In this document: positions 1 to 11,729 of the stretch, piece by piece
How the letters are laid out: every line of letters starts with the position of its first letter
How positions within the stretch are numbered: the stretch's first letter is position 1
Assembly: GCA_916048095.2 (NCBI GenBank)
Contig: OU696571.1
Span: 10,395,449 to 10,459,448, forward strand
Length of the DNA stretch: 64,000 nt
From: Sacculina carcini
Lineage: Eukaryota; Arthropoda; Thecostraca; Sacculinidae
Direction: 5' to 3'
Translations under genes and position numbers: made by a program
The notes under the pieces: generated by a model
Seen by the model: the letters and a program-made list of their open reading frames with translations, nothing else
Database searches by the model: none
What the model was told of the DNA's origin: nothing

Positions 1-508
1 AACGCCTAAAGGTGCCAGCTTGGCACCCTCTGGTTTTGGATTCTACAATGTCTGGGGGTACCAAATCCATCGAAACCCTCCATGGGACCTCTACTGCAAG
101 GTTGTCTCACACTTCCACCGGACTTAATTGATAATGTCTCTGTTCTTGAGTGAAACGCATTGTACTTTTTTGTTGGCCGTTGTCATTGGTCTGTGGTGCG
201 CCACGTGTAACTGTGTCTCGCGCCGCCTGGCGGTACCTGCCAGGTCATGGCGCGCCACAGGTGTATCATTCACAAAATTGTTTATTATGCTAAAGATTTT
301 GTTTGCATCGCTCTGGATATTTTTTCGTAGCTCGGTTTTTCTCCTGTTTATCATGTTAGGAGATTGAGTGGCCCTTATTGGTGTAACACCTGTGTTGTGT
401 GCCACTATTTCTCATCTAAATATGATCCTGTTCTTTTATCTTCTCTTGTATTAATATATATTTATTGCGTGTGTGCAATGTGATGATGTGTGTGCGTAGT
501 TACATGCA
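1..508. other. Intergenic; relic of a dispersed GT-rich repeat
   Basis: I see no gene here. Bases about 193-250 match the repeat at 18331-18371 plus 18557-18567 (shared core GCGCCACGTGTAACTG, then TCTCGCGCC and a GGTACCTGCC block). This copy has no insertion, so it serves as an empty site for the hAT MITE at 18372-18548. The ORFs of 79-93 codons on both strands look like chance. Confidence 0.5.
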
Positions 509-1263
509 CAGTGGTCCCTCCAAATAGCGGACCTCTAAATATCGGAAACCTCCAAATAGCGGAATACTTCTCGGTCCCGTTCGAAAGCATATCAAATGCA
601 TGTTAATTTCACCTTCAAATAGCGGAATGTAAGCCTCCGAATAGTGGACTGCTCTATTGGTTCCCACTGATATAGCACACCTCCAAATAGCGGAGGTTCT
701 TTGTTTCTCAAATAGGGGACATATAGAATATATTGACTCCAGCTTGTCGACTGACAACAGTTGACTGTTGCAAGTTAATAAGTAGAGACGAGTGACTTAT
801 TAGGGCCGGCTATAGGCATAGGTACAGCACGATTATTAGGCATAGAAGAACTAGGGCGTCGCATAGGACCCCAGATAGCTGAGAATCTCACACAGAAATC
901 ATAGAGGAATCATAGACCTTGATATAACATTGACAATTCTGATTACTATTGCATTGGAGGCTTGCAATGTGTTTGAAATTGAATAAACGGTGCCCTCCTG
1001 CAAATTGTAACATATAAAAAACCATGGCTTCCAGGGGAGAACGCCGCACAGATGAATAAATTTGTAATACATTTTTTCAGTAGAATCATATGATAAAGAT
1101 TGAAAGTAATAAATAATAAGGGAATATTTTGTGAAAAATGAACGATTTAGAGTAAAAAATGTTGATTAGCATTGCTACGGCGTACACCTCCAAATAGGGG
1201 AAGCTTCCGAATAGCGGAATTGTTTCTCGGTCCCATAGAGCCTGCTATTTGGAGGGCCGACTG
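509..1263. mobile_element. pogo/Tigger-like MITE
   Basis: The left end reads CAGTGGTCCCTCCAAATAGC and the right end is its inverted partner (CAGTCGGCCCTCCAAATAGC on the minus strand). The motif CTCCAAATAGCGGA and close variants recur inside both ends (about 520-720 and 1187-1220), which resembles subterminal transposase sites. There is no coding potential, so this is a non-autonomous element. The ends look like pogo/Tigger families, which normally duplicate TA. Here the 10-base word TAGTTACATG stands at 497-506 and again at 1264-1273, so the true boundary and duplication length are uncertain. Confidence 0.65.
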
Positions 1264-2974
1264 TAGTTACATGTTATAGCATAAGTTTTTTCTTCAATTT
1301 ATTGCGTTCAACCTCATACAAATGCTTCATAATTAAAAAAGTTTAATGAAAACCAATAATTCTTACACAGTTCAATGCAGATATGAGTACAAACTACATA
1401 CATCAATTCTGGCAAAACTGCACAAAACCATATGCACGAGACGCGATGATGCAACGCGATGACTATGAGAGGAGCGAATATGTGGTTTGAGAGCATAACG
1501 GGAATGGAAATCATACGCGAAACGAACCAAAGAAGAGTGTAAGTAAGACGGAGCATGTTAGGGAGCATTACAGAGATATACAGACATATATTCAATATTA
1601 AATATATTTATATTTATATCTCACCTCAATATTATATATATTGAGGCGCTAGGCTATTGTTATGGTGCTATCAAGTGGTGAATTTTGATAGACATATATA
1701 ACATATATATATATATATATAATATTGAGGTGTATCAGCTAGTAGGTTGTGTCCGTATGTGTGGAATTTGACAAGTGCTAGTGTAATATCGAAAAAATGA
1801 ATGTAAGTGACTAATGTATGCCGGATATGATGAGCGTATGCATTGTAGCCTCCGATAGGGGGGCTTTAGGAGGAGTAATATGGCCGATGAAGGCTTCCTG
1901 GATTAATAATAAAAAATTGGTTTGGTGTACATAAATTTATGCCTGAAGTGCTGATAGCTTTTAAAATGAGGTTAGATCACATGCGTTGCACGAAACTACA
2001 CTAATGTCAACGACCGACATGACGGGTGGTCTTGCATGGTATGTCTGAGCGCTTCAAAGGAATTGAGAAACATGCAGAAGTTGAGTATGAAGGTGGAACT
2101 GAGCTTGGGACAGAGCAGGTAATGTGAGTGATCGATGGTGATGACTTGAGAGAAGCCTGGGCCAGACAAGTTTCAATTGTTTCTAGGCGTTTTTCGATTT
2201 TTTCGATTGTGGTGAGCATAACTATTTGGGACTCCGTTAAGGAGGTCATTGACATTTCTACGATAGATTGGCTGGCGGTGATTAGGGACAATTGATGTTC
2301 GAAGCCAGTAATACTCCACTCAAAAGCAATGCTGTCTCGCCTTAGTCTACGGCACAGATTAGCAGACGCACTAGTGAGGGGTTGTCCCGCATCATTTGTT
2401 TTTTGGGGCAGGCGAGGCAGCTGCTGTTAGAGAAGAGCTGCTGTGACAGATCGCGTAAGTTTGCATGTATGTGTAAGTGTATGTCTGTATGTGTATGTAC
2501 AAGCGCGGCATGGTCCGTGTATTTGTCTGCTAATTTCAATGAATACGTGTTACTAATATTGTCAAGAATTTCAATATTTCAATATATATTGAAATATTGA
2601 CCTTCAATAATTTCAATATTTCAATAATACAAGTGTATACAATAATATATATTTCAATAATACAAGTGTATACAATAATATATATTTCAATAATATTTCA
2701 ATAACACAATAATACTTGTATTGTCTGGAAATAAACACAGCGCTTAGAGTCGCTGTCAAATTTATCTATATTTCATAAATTGATGTGACTTAACTGATAG
2801 TGATTGATATTTGTTGTTACACATGTATTAACATTGAATTTGTTAAATATAAATTAAATATATATACAATACAATTTGGAATATTGCGCAATCTTTTGAC
2901 GGTGTACCCTAGACGTTCAACATTACTGCACAATATCCTGATTTGTGCAAATATTGTACCGTGTGTAGGCGATA
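1264..2974. other. Intergenic, AT-rich with short repeats
   Basis: This stretch holds no gene I can support. An AT-rich palindromic block with CCTCAATATT arms lies at about 1620-1735. About 36-bp tandem units based on TACAAGTGTATACAATAA lie at 2620-2700. A 94-codon minus ORF at 2007-2291 encodes a possible short coiled coil (residues about 20-45), but it has no recognisable domain or splice context. Confidence 0.4.
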
Positions 2975-3560
2975 TTGAAGCATGACAAAATATTGCAAAA
3001 TTCTGATCACAGACGTACACATGTAATGTGCAAACAGTCCCTGTCAGAGCTTCGTAGTGCCAACATGTTGAATCACTCTGAATTGTGTTCAGAAATTACT
3101 GCTGTGGCAGAAAGTCGTAAAAAGGCAAAGAAAAGAGGTTGGCAGAAGCGTAGAAAATGCGCCAAACTGTGGTATATTGAGCGAGAGAAGTTCACCCAGG
3201 ACATATTACTCAATGAACTCAGTGTAATCGAGCCAAATGATTTCCGCAACTTTGTACGCATGAATTGAGAATTATTTAATGAACTACTTGCTTTGGTTGC
3301 TACTTAAACAGAAAAACGGACACTATCATGCACGATGCAATCACTGTGAGCCAAGAATCGCCGTGAATCACTGTGAATCACTGTGAGCAAAATTGTCTTT
3401 AACACTACGATATCTCGCTACTGGGAATAGCTTTGAAGATCTTAGGTTTCTAACTGCTGTGTCAACTCAGTCAATTGGTCGCATTGTTATGGAAACGTGT
3501 TTTGTTCTCATCAACAGCCTCGAGGAATACTTTAAGGATTTTCTTTTCCTTTTCAAATAA
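2975..3560 (+). pseudogene. PIF/Harbinger transposase relic
   Basis: The reading frame resembles the N-terminal half of PIF/Harbinger (ALP1/HARBI1-type) DDE transposases. A basic segment is followed by WYIEREKF, a leucine-rich stretch and DFRNFVRM, close to the usual 'F-R-NF-RM' block before the helix-turn-helix. A TGA at about 3266 and a TAA at about 3305 interrupt it. Similarity then resumes at 3393-3560 with LRYLATGNSFEDLRF, corresponding to the family's 'LRFLATGDSF' motif. The DDE catalytic half is missing. This is a dead, truncated copy and no flanking inverted repeats were identified. The family call rests on motif recognition only. Confidence 0.6.
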
Positions 3561-5956
3561 TTTTATTCACATAATAAAAATATAAGCATGCGCTGGATGT
3601 AACAAAACTTGGCATTGTGCATATTATATTGGCAAAGGAAAATTATCAGCACAGTGGGTTCAATTAAGGACTGAATCGAGAAGACTATCCTCGATAGCAT
3701 TGTTTTTGAGTTCACTTTGGTTCAAATCGATAATGCACCACCGGGTATTCGTCTGAACGCATATTATGCTTCCAATGTTTACTCAAACTGTGCAATACAC
3801 ATGCGTGTATGTGTTTTGTGTCCTCTCTTGCCCATATGTGTGTGTATAGCTAGTGTGACATTGTTCCTTACGTGGTCAAAATGCTGGATTCCAATTGGTA
3901 GGCGGATGTTGATGTTGTGACGTGTGACCCCTGTGCTTGTAACTGAAGACAGCTAGAGGGTTGATGCCGGATTGTGAGTGTTAGTGGTGTTCGTGGTGTG
4001 GTAGTGATTTTGCGATCGCGGCTTGTACGATAACACAAGTGACTTCTTTTTACAGTTTTCAGTTTGTTAGTGTAAATAATAATGCACTTGAGCTCAACAT
4101 CGGTTATCTTTATCGAATACATCATTATTTTTTGTTTGATATATTTATGTATCTTAATGTTGTTATTATATTCTATTCTTATTTTAAATTATTATGTGAT
4201 CATATAATATTAAATACTTGTTGTTGTTGTTGTTGTTGTTTCACGTTTGTGCATATGCACTTTCATTTATCATTTTATTTCTTATCTATTATTCTTGCTT
4301 GCATTTCACTTGGACTTAATTCGCATTTCTCAAACTCTCTAAATATAAATATATTTATAGCCGCTTCTTTAAGACCCACCTCATAGTGGTAATAGTGCTT
4401 GTACTTTTTAATATTCACTGGAATTGGCTGTAAACAATTATAACAACAAATAAATAATAATAATAATGCCTAGCAATGCTTGACTGAGCCATTATGCTTG
4501 ACTGAGCCAGCAATTATACAATTATGAGAGAAGACGAAATTAATTTCATGTGAAAAAATCATACGTTTTTGAGAAACGCAAACTTGCAGAATACACTTTT
4601 AATATAATAGGAAAGTTTACATATTGTCATTGCTTTCCGCTGTTTTCTTTATGAGAAATAATTTTCCGCAGTTTTCTATTGTCCATTTGCTTGTCCATTT
4701 AGATTGAGAGTAGATTGAATGTAGATGGACTGATATATCGATCAATGGATTACCGCCGCTGTCCATTATAGTTGCATGCGTTCTTATACAAATCGATGTC
4801 ACTTTCAATAACGAATGGCGGATATTCTATAAGCTTGAGTGGTATCTCATACCAAGGTCATCGAAGACAAACCGCATCACAATAATAATACATAAGTGCA
4901 CGCCTTCACCTTCACTGGTCAACTTCAATAAATTGCATATTCTATGCTGTCAATACGAAGTGAATGAAAACAAAATGTGTACTATAAATCATCACATGCA
5001 TATGCATAGATTAATTTGTCGAAACAGATTTTGGATAATGTAAGAAAACATAAAACTAAAATTGTATTACAGACAGACGCGCATGGGCATGACTGCCCTA
5101 CGCGTGCCTACAGGACGTCGCAACACTGTCACACGTCGAGTCAGACTCTCTGGCTCACGCCGTGGCATACGGGAGCACAAACACACACACACACTCACAC
5201 GCACGAACAGGCCTCACACCCACCGCAACAACCAATCAGCGGTGAGCCGGTCACTCGCCGCGGGGCATGAACACTTCATAGCGTGTCACTCATACACGCA
5301 TACAAACACACGCCTATACACACAGTAAACTACACACAGCCAGGCACACCAACACGCTCACACACTCACACATACCCTCTAAATATCTCTCGCACCGTAC
5401 ACAATCACGCAACGGATAATACATATGTACGTCTCTAAATCGGAAATGTATCAATGCGATAATCCCAGCATTCTCTATGCACCACACAGAACGATGATTC
5501 ATCTGCAATATACCGAAGCAGCTCACAAGAGATCACGTACTAATAACAAGGAGTGCAAAAACGTGCTTCAACTTATGCCACTCCAGGCTTGCTTCCTGGA
5601 ACTGGCCTGAACGCTATGTGAATGTGTTTGACCGAATTCAGCGGGTGTATTGATAGCATTCATATGAATCATCAAGCGGAGCCGAATCAAAATCATATGT
5701 GTGTCATTGGTCATATCACATGTGGGTCGTTAATGTACTGTATTGGTGTCGACTGAACGAGGTTTTACGAAAAATGTTCAATTACTACACCAATTAATGG
5801 CATCAATGTTCTTGTCTGGCTATGCGTCACACGATGCCAATAGTTGGCTTAGTCAACGATTGACTGGGCCAACTGTTGGCTTGGTGGAGTGGTGACACGA
5901 GGCCAATTGTTGGCCTGGCATGCTGAAAATGATAGGATTCTCGCGCAAGGCAAATA
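3561..5956. other. Intergenic with microsatellites and LINE tails
   Basis: No supported gene. A (GTT)n run at about 4219-4240, preceded by ATTAAATACTTG, resembles the 3' tail of the LINE at 61.1-64 kb. At 4340-4470 a GGTAATAGTGCTTG block ends in AATAATAATAAT and matches retroposon tails near 18.83 and 25.64-25.73 kb. A CA repeat lies near 5178-5200. The palindromic word family GCCAACTGTTGGC occurs at 5838-5920. Confidence 0.45.
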
Positions 5957-7388
5957 CTATACCTTTTACAATTTCATTTGTCCCAACTGAAATCAAAGTT
6001 GTCCCAACTGATATCAAAATTGTCCCAACTGAAATCAAAATTGTCCTAACTGAAATCAAAGTTGTCCCAACTGAAATCAAAGTTGTCCCAACTGAAATCA
6101 AAGTTGTCCCAACTGAAATCAAAATTGTCCCAACTGAAATCAAAATTGTCCCAGCTAGAACCACAATGTATGTTATTGATTTTAAATTAAATATCAAACT
6201 TAATTGTTATCAGTACATTTTATTGTATTTCATATGAAAAATTTAGCATTAGTCGTAAAACATAAGTATGTACTACTTACTATACAATTACAATGCAGAT
6301 ATGTACCGTATGTACATACTTTATGCCAGCCAAAATATCAATTTCAGCGTATAGAGCGTATATACCAGCAGCGCGTGTACTTGAATTCTACTAACAAAGC
6401 AAGATATCACAACTCAACACAATCACAACGCAACATGGCCCACTAAAACACCTTCACTAACATGAAAGTTCTGCGCAAACAACTGCCCTATGGCGCGCAC
6501 TCAGGCAATATATCAGTGTCAGCGTATAGAACCACTGTTCTCGGAGAGCACTCGCGAGCAAATCGTGCACACACACACACACACACTTACACATCTACAG
6601 AAACATCACACTTTCAGAGACGGTACATTCCGTCTTATGGCAAGTGTTCAGGCATCACGTGTGTATAGCGCTTGTCGTGGCTAGCCATCTGTACTATGTT
6701 TAATATTGTACGGTGTGTATTTTTGTATATTGTGTTTATTTGTGTGTGCGAGGTAGTGTGAGTGTATGTATGTTGTATGCACGTGCTATGAGCGAGCAGG
6801 GGGATGCAGGGGGTCGGGCAGTGCGCGCCATAGGGCAGTTGTTTGCTCAGAACTTTCATGCGTGTTTGTTAGTGAAGGTGTTTTAGTGGGCCATGTTGCG
6901 TTGTGATTGTGTTGAGTTGTGATATCTTGCTTGAATTGTTATCTTGTTACTAGAATCTTGCCTAGATCTTGTTACTAGAATTTAAGTACACGCGCTGCTG
7001 GTATATACGCTCTATACGCTGACATTGATATATTGGCTGGCATAAAGTAAGTACGTACGGTACATATCTGCATTGTAATTGTATAGTAAGTAGTACATAC
7101 TTATGTTTTACGACTAATGCTAAATTTTTCATATGAAATACAATAAAATGTACTGATAACAATTAAGTTTGATATTTAATACAAAATCAATAACATACAT
7201 TGTGGTTCTAGCTGGGACAATTTTGATTTCAGTTGGGACAATTTTGATTTCAGTTGGGACAACTTTGATTTCAGTTGGGACAACTTTGATTTCAGTTGGG
7301 ACAACTTTGATTTCAGTTGGGACAATTTTGATTTCAGTTGGGACAACTTTGATTTCAGTTGGGACAAATGAAATTGTAAAAGGTATAG
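5957..7388. mobile_element. Foldback-type element with 21-bp arrays in both arms
   Basis: The arms at about 5957-6500 and 6815-7388 are inverted copies around a 314-bp spacer that contains a CA run. Both outer ends read CTATACCTTTTACAATTTC. Just inside each end are tandem 21-bp units based on GTTGTCCCAACTGAAATC: eight in the left arm (5980-6150) and seven in the right (7217-7370). After the arrays comes a unique arm segment (GCTAGAACCACAATGTATG and onward). The right arm has a short extra insertion near 6935-6985. No transposase is encoded; ORFs through the arrays are repeat artefacts. Long inverted arms with internal short tandem repeats are the hallmark of foldback elements. A second, split copy lies at 33163-36625. 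Confidence 0.7.
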
Positions 7389-7578
7389 ATCATCCGTTTT
7401 TTCACCACATGGCGCTGAAGCAGCTCGTGAAGCAACGCGTGAAGCGAATTCAACTCAGTTTGAGAGCCTATGATGTGTTGTGTTTTTGTGTTCGTTTTAT
7501 TGTGGCAATTTTATCATGATGAGGTGGAGTCTGTTATATAATATTTGTATAATTGATGCTAATGTATGATACATTACT

Positions 7579-7657
<79 letters not shown>

Positions 7658-8884
7658 CTGTAGAATGTATTTAACATTTGTATATTATACGATCAGAATA
7701 TATTTACATTCAATCTGTACATTCAAGAGTACACCTGGATTAAATCAAAATTCAAAGGGTAAAGTCAGGAGAGCGAAATATACCACACCGACGTATTCCG
7801 CACCACAGGTATTGGCTTGGATAATTACTGGCCTCGTGTGACTACTCGCTAGCCAATTGTTGGCCTAGCCAACGATTGTCCGCTGCAAGCCAACATTTGG
7901 CTAGGCCAATTGTTGGTCAAGCCAACAAGCCTCGTGTGACCACTCCACTGAGCTAGCCAAGCTAACCTGATCTAACTTAACTCGTTAACGCCGCTGTCCT
8001 CATATAAAGACAGGTAAAATACACTATTGTGGTGCTATTATTTGGCGAGCCAATTTATTTTTTGGAATTCATTACGCCAAAATCAAATACTTAGTTTACA
8101 GCCAAAATATACTGTATTTTTTTTTCATCGCCAAAATATATGATGAAAATTGTCTAATCTCGCGTGCCGGATGTGTACCGACTAAAATATTTTCCCTCAT
8201 AATTTCTGTCTTGCAATCTATTCCACAATTTCTGCATTTACCAATAAAAATTAACACAATCAGAATAAAAAACCTGGGAATTGTGCATAATAATTGAGAA
8301 ATGGGTAAATTATAAATGCTCTCCTCGCATGAGGACGTCCGGCATTCAAGTGATTGTTCAGTGTGCTTTGCGCTGTCACTCGTGCTCACTATTTACATCA
8401 AAGCAGGTAGTAGTTACAAGTAGTACAAGCAAGCAAGTAGTTATATGTTTCATTATGCGTCAATAGTGTTTTAGTGGACCAATGTGTGTAATATTCAATA
8501 CATATACACATTTCTTATAATAAAATTATATAAAAATTGACAATATTCAATTTCATGCATATTTTCTCAAAATGTACATTATTTTTATCCTTTTCCCTCT
8601 TTGACATGTGTGTTCTCCTCGCAAGGGTGAAATAAATGATTTTAAGATTTATCACGAGATGAAAGAGATATGGAAGAGGAGGATGAAGCTGTTGATGTCA
8701 TAAATATTAATATTCCACTCGTTGTTAACAGTGGACAGCTAACGAAAACATTTATAAAAACCAGATAGGCTTAGAAAAAGCAACGAGCGTAGAAGGAACA
8801 CTTGAGCTCAATCCTTCACATTGTTCTGAACATTACCACAAATATCTGCAAGCCATGAAGTCGAAATTGACTTGGCGCAAATAA
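7389..8884. repeat. AT dinucleotide run and palindromic GCCAATTGTTGGC cluster
   Basis: A pure (AT)n tract of about 85 bp spans 7571-7655. At 7800-7960, repeated near-palindromes of the form GCCAATTGTTGGC mirror a similar cluster at 5838-5920 on the other side of the foldback element, in inverted order and including the flanking words GTGTGAC and CACTCCAC. The remainder to 8884 contains no gene that I recognise. Confidence 0.5.
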
Positions 8885-9345
8885 GAGGGCTCTAGTACCA
8901 AGTGATCCAACGTACCATCTGGTCCAACGCTGATACGATGCGATGAACACCGGCCGAGCGATGACTCACCGGCCGTGAGTGAATCTGACAGTGGCGTATC
9001 TAGAAACTGAAATATGCGAGTGACCATCTATAAGCAGAAGCTATAAGCTATATTCATTAGCTGCATGTTATATCCGAACCTCATTACAGGTATAAGAGCC
9101 AAAACTAACCAAGTCTAGCCTGACATAACCCACCTAACCCAACCAAACATTACCTAACCTAACCTAACCAAAGCTAACCTACGCTACCTTAAACTTCACA
9201 TAGCTGATATAAATTGTCAAAGATGATCATTCACATAACTCAGTCTCTAGATACGCCACTGTCAGATTCACTCACGGCCTGTAGCATCGTGGCTAACGCT
9301 CGGTGTTCATCGCATCGCAGTAAGCGTTGGATCAGTTGGTACGTT
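8885..9345. mobile_element. Inverted-repeat element with hAT-like inner ends
   Basis: Bases about 8900-9012 and 9236-9345 are imperfect inverted copies (shared: TGATCCAACG, GATGCGATGAACACCG, GTGAGTGAATCTGACAGTGG). The inner boundary word CAGTGGCGTATCTAGA resembles hAT terminal repeats, but pairing continues outward beyond it, so the real ends are unclear. The spacer holds a degenerate run of CCTAA units (about 9115-9180). No ORF is plausible. Confidence 0.45.
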
Positions 9346-10788
9346 GGCAATAAGAGCATAAGCGGGATCAAATATACCTGGAGCTTAACATCATCGTTCC
9401 CACCCGATCAGAATCATACCATTGTCAGACTAGAGCGCTCCATGCTGGGCTGCATGTGTACGTGCAGCCCACGTGCTTGCGTAAAAGTATATTTAGGTAG
9501 AGTTAAATGTATATTGTATATTTATATAAATCTATATATCAGGTACAGGTAGATTCAGGTATCAGGTATAGGTATCAGGTAGATTCATAACTTTTTGGCA
9601 GTCACCAATTTTTTGCACAAATCAAGCATTTCGACCCAAGTCTGTATGATATGAATGTGCGTGTGTGATATCTATTATATGTATGTGTGTGTATGTGTGT
9701 GTGTGTATGTGTGTGTGTATGTGTATGTGTGTGTGTATGTGTATGTATGTGTGACTGGGTTCGTAATTAAATGGCATATGAGTAATGCTACAAGCTATTG
9801 AAGCATAACTAATCCATTGACCCTGCTAACCTTTATACATACAATCAATTATCGTGCAGAAAACTTCAAATTGTCAGTTTTTCAATTACATAGAAAAACA
9901 ACTTAGATACATACTCTTCCTTGGAGTGTATATTCATGATTTGCCTAGAATTAAAAGACTGGGCATAATGTATTTTAGTTATTACTGTATATACAAATAA
10001 TTTATTTAGTGGTAATATAATATTTTCTACGAAACCTTAGAGACACAATTAAATGGATTGGCGATACACTTTTTGGTTACGACTCAGATGTTAATATCCA
10101 CTGTTGAAGATGTTATATAAACACATATGCTGTATAGAAACATTGGATTAATCCCAAATGATATTTTTAAATGTGCAAAGAACTACCGTGTGTTGACATG
10201 ACAGTAAACATCATGATAATGGAGATAGCTATCACGTGGCATGTGTGTTTTATGACTTGACATGATGTATTACCAATATATTTTAGAAAATATAACATGG
10301 CTTAGCCACCGTCGACTATACCGTCTCCTACTGTCGTATAGTGAGCAGGGTAACAGGAAATCATAAAGGACTAACACAACAATCTGTCCATATCTCATCC
10401 ACTACCGTGCGCCGTACTCGTTTTCTATTTTCGCCGCCATCCGTTGATTTAGTTGTCACCTTTGTGTACCATTTGATCTCTGTATCATTACATATTTTGT
10501 TTTTGTTGAAAAATATTGAAGTGAACAAGCGGAAGTGAAAATGTGTGTTTGTTTTGCAGAACAGAGCTGCATGAATACAAGTACTGAGGCATATATATAG
10601 TGTTACAAGTAAATTACAGATGAGTTTGGCTTCCCATTGAAGCATGATGCTATTATCGGTGCAGTTAGCATCAAGTTGAAATTTCTGAATCAGGGCGGCA
10701 TTGATGACATTTATTGTTAATTGAAATATACCAGCGTTTTAAAACTGAAGTTAATGTATCTGTGTAGCCATTCATTTACACCACTCAC
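9346..10788. other. Non-coding; GT microsatellite; presumed K2P intron
   Basis: A GT/GTAT-rich microsatellite lies at about 9655-9755. The rest is AT-rich with no supported ORF. Because the K2P exon ends at a splice donor at 10783-10788 on the minus strand, at least the part next to it should be intron. I could not find the next exon in this stretch. Confidence 0.4.
10783..10788 (-). other. Splice donor of the K2P exon
   Basis: On the minus strand CCATTG is followed by GTGAGT, a full-consensus 5' splice site. It interrupts the conserved filter motif (T-I-G) after the first base of the Gly codon. The frame would otherwise run only four more codons of non-channel sequence. Confidence 0.8.
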
Positions 10789-11305
10789 CAATGGTGGACA
10801 CGACCGTCGTGCAGAAGTGGAAGCTGCCGGGTAGGTCCCAGTGTTCGCTGTAGTCGCTCACACCGTTACGACTGGACGCCACCACAAGGTTCAACAACTG
10901 ATCAAGCTTCTCTGGCGATACTCGCCGTCCGACACTCGTGTTCCGCTTCACTTGCTCGTACAGCTCGTAGAACTGTCGTCGTGCACGCCGTTCCTCATCC
11001 CGCTCCAGCCAACTGAACACGACGGCGCCGATGATCAGGTAGATGAGCAGCACAACACCAAGTAGCGCGAACCGACCGTTGTCCTCACTAAGGCCGACAT
11101 GCCGGCAGAACGCTCCACCTGCCGCAGCTGCAGCTGCCAGCGACCGCTTGCGACCTCCGGCCGACGCGCTGGCAGCAGACCTGAACGCGCTCAATTCGCC
11201 GCCAGATGTGCCGATCTCTGCAGCTCCACCGGCAACTGAACGGTGTGAGCCATCGTGCGACATCATATGACCGATGCTCATCAGGCTGATCCGTCGTCGC
11301 AGCAT
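10789..11305 (-). CDS. K2P potassium channel, THIK-like, first coding exon
   Basis: This exon encodes the start of a two-pore-domain potassium leak channel of the plasma membrane. Counting from the longest possible start (11620), a basic Ser/Ala-rich N-terminus leads to SEDNGRF, then the first transmembrane helix (residues about 184-204, ending FSWLER). Next come the extracellular cap helices with a glycosylation sequon NTS (227-229), the pore helix WDLPGSFHF, and the filter start TTVVSTIG. The exon stops after the first base of the filter glycine codon, where a consensus donor GTGAGT follows (10783-10788). Pore 1 is completed in a downstream exon not found here. The SEDN-RF-LL pattern before helix 1 is typical of KCNK12/13. 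I favour Met 106 (MLRRRISLM, at 11305), because the upstream residues in this frame are coded by or next to a CA repeat. An upstream start at 11620 remains possible. Confidence 0.8.
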
Positions 11306-11645
11306 GCGCGGTCGCTCGCCGGCCTCCAGCTTACGGCCGCTGGTGGTGCGACTAGCAGCGCCGCCGGGGTCTGCGGCGACCGTCTTCGATGTGCTGCTGT
11401 AGCCACTGCGGCCACTGCGGGCGCTGGAAGTGGCAGCGGCCGCCACCACCGGTAGGGACAGAGTGTTGGGCGCTTCCACGTCCGGCAGCGAATTCTGCGC
11501 GCTCTGGCATATTTGCGCGGCCACCGTCGTTCTGCTGGCGGCAGCGATTCGCCGCTGACACTCACACACACGAGCACACAAACGCAAACATACACACACC
11601 CACAAGCACTGCTCACACACGCAGACACACGCTGCTCACAAGCAA

Positions 11646-11649
<4 letters not shown>

Positions 11650-11722
<73 letters not shown>
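11650..11722. repeat. (CA)n microsatellite upstream of the K2P exon
   Basis: About 36 uninterrupted CA units lie here, with impure CA-rich sequence from 11560. On the minus strand this reads as (GT)n just 5' of the K2P open frame, so it lies in a 5' UTR, promoter or intron. All long ORFs through it (poly-His-Thr or poly-Cys-Val) are artefacts. Confidence 0.9.

Positions 11723-11729
<7 letters not shown>

Noticed and set aside
5853-7519. Repetitive peptides (VPTEIK / TLISVGT / SQLKSKL) encoded by the foldback arms
   Set aside because: The 21-bp units are divisible by three, so they stay open by chance in several frames on both strands; the inverted context argues for DNA function.
9115-9180. 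CCTAA/TTAGG-like repeats as telomeric DNA (also 17390-17405)
   Set aside because: Only three or four perfect units followed by degenerate variants; too short and internal to transposon-rich sequence.
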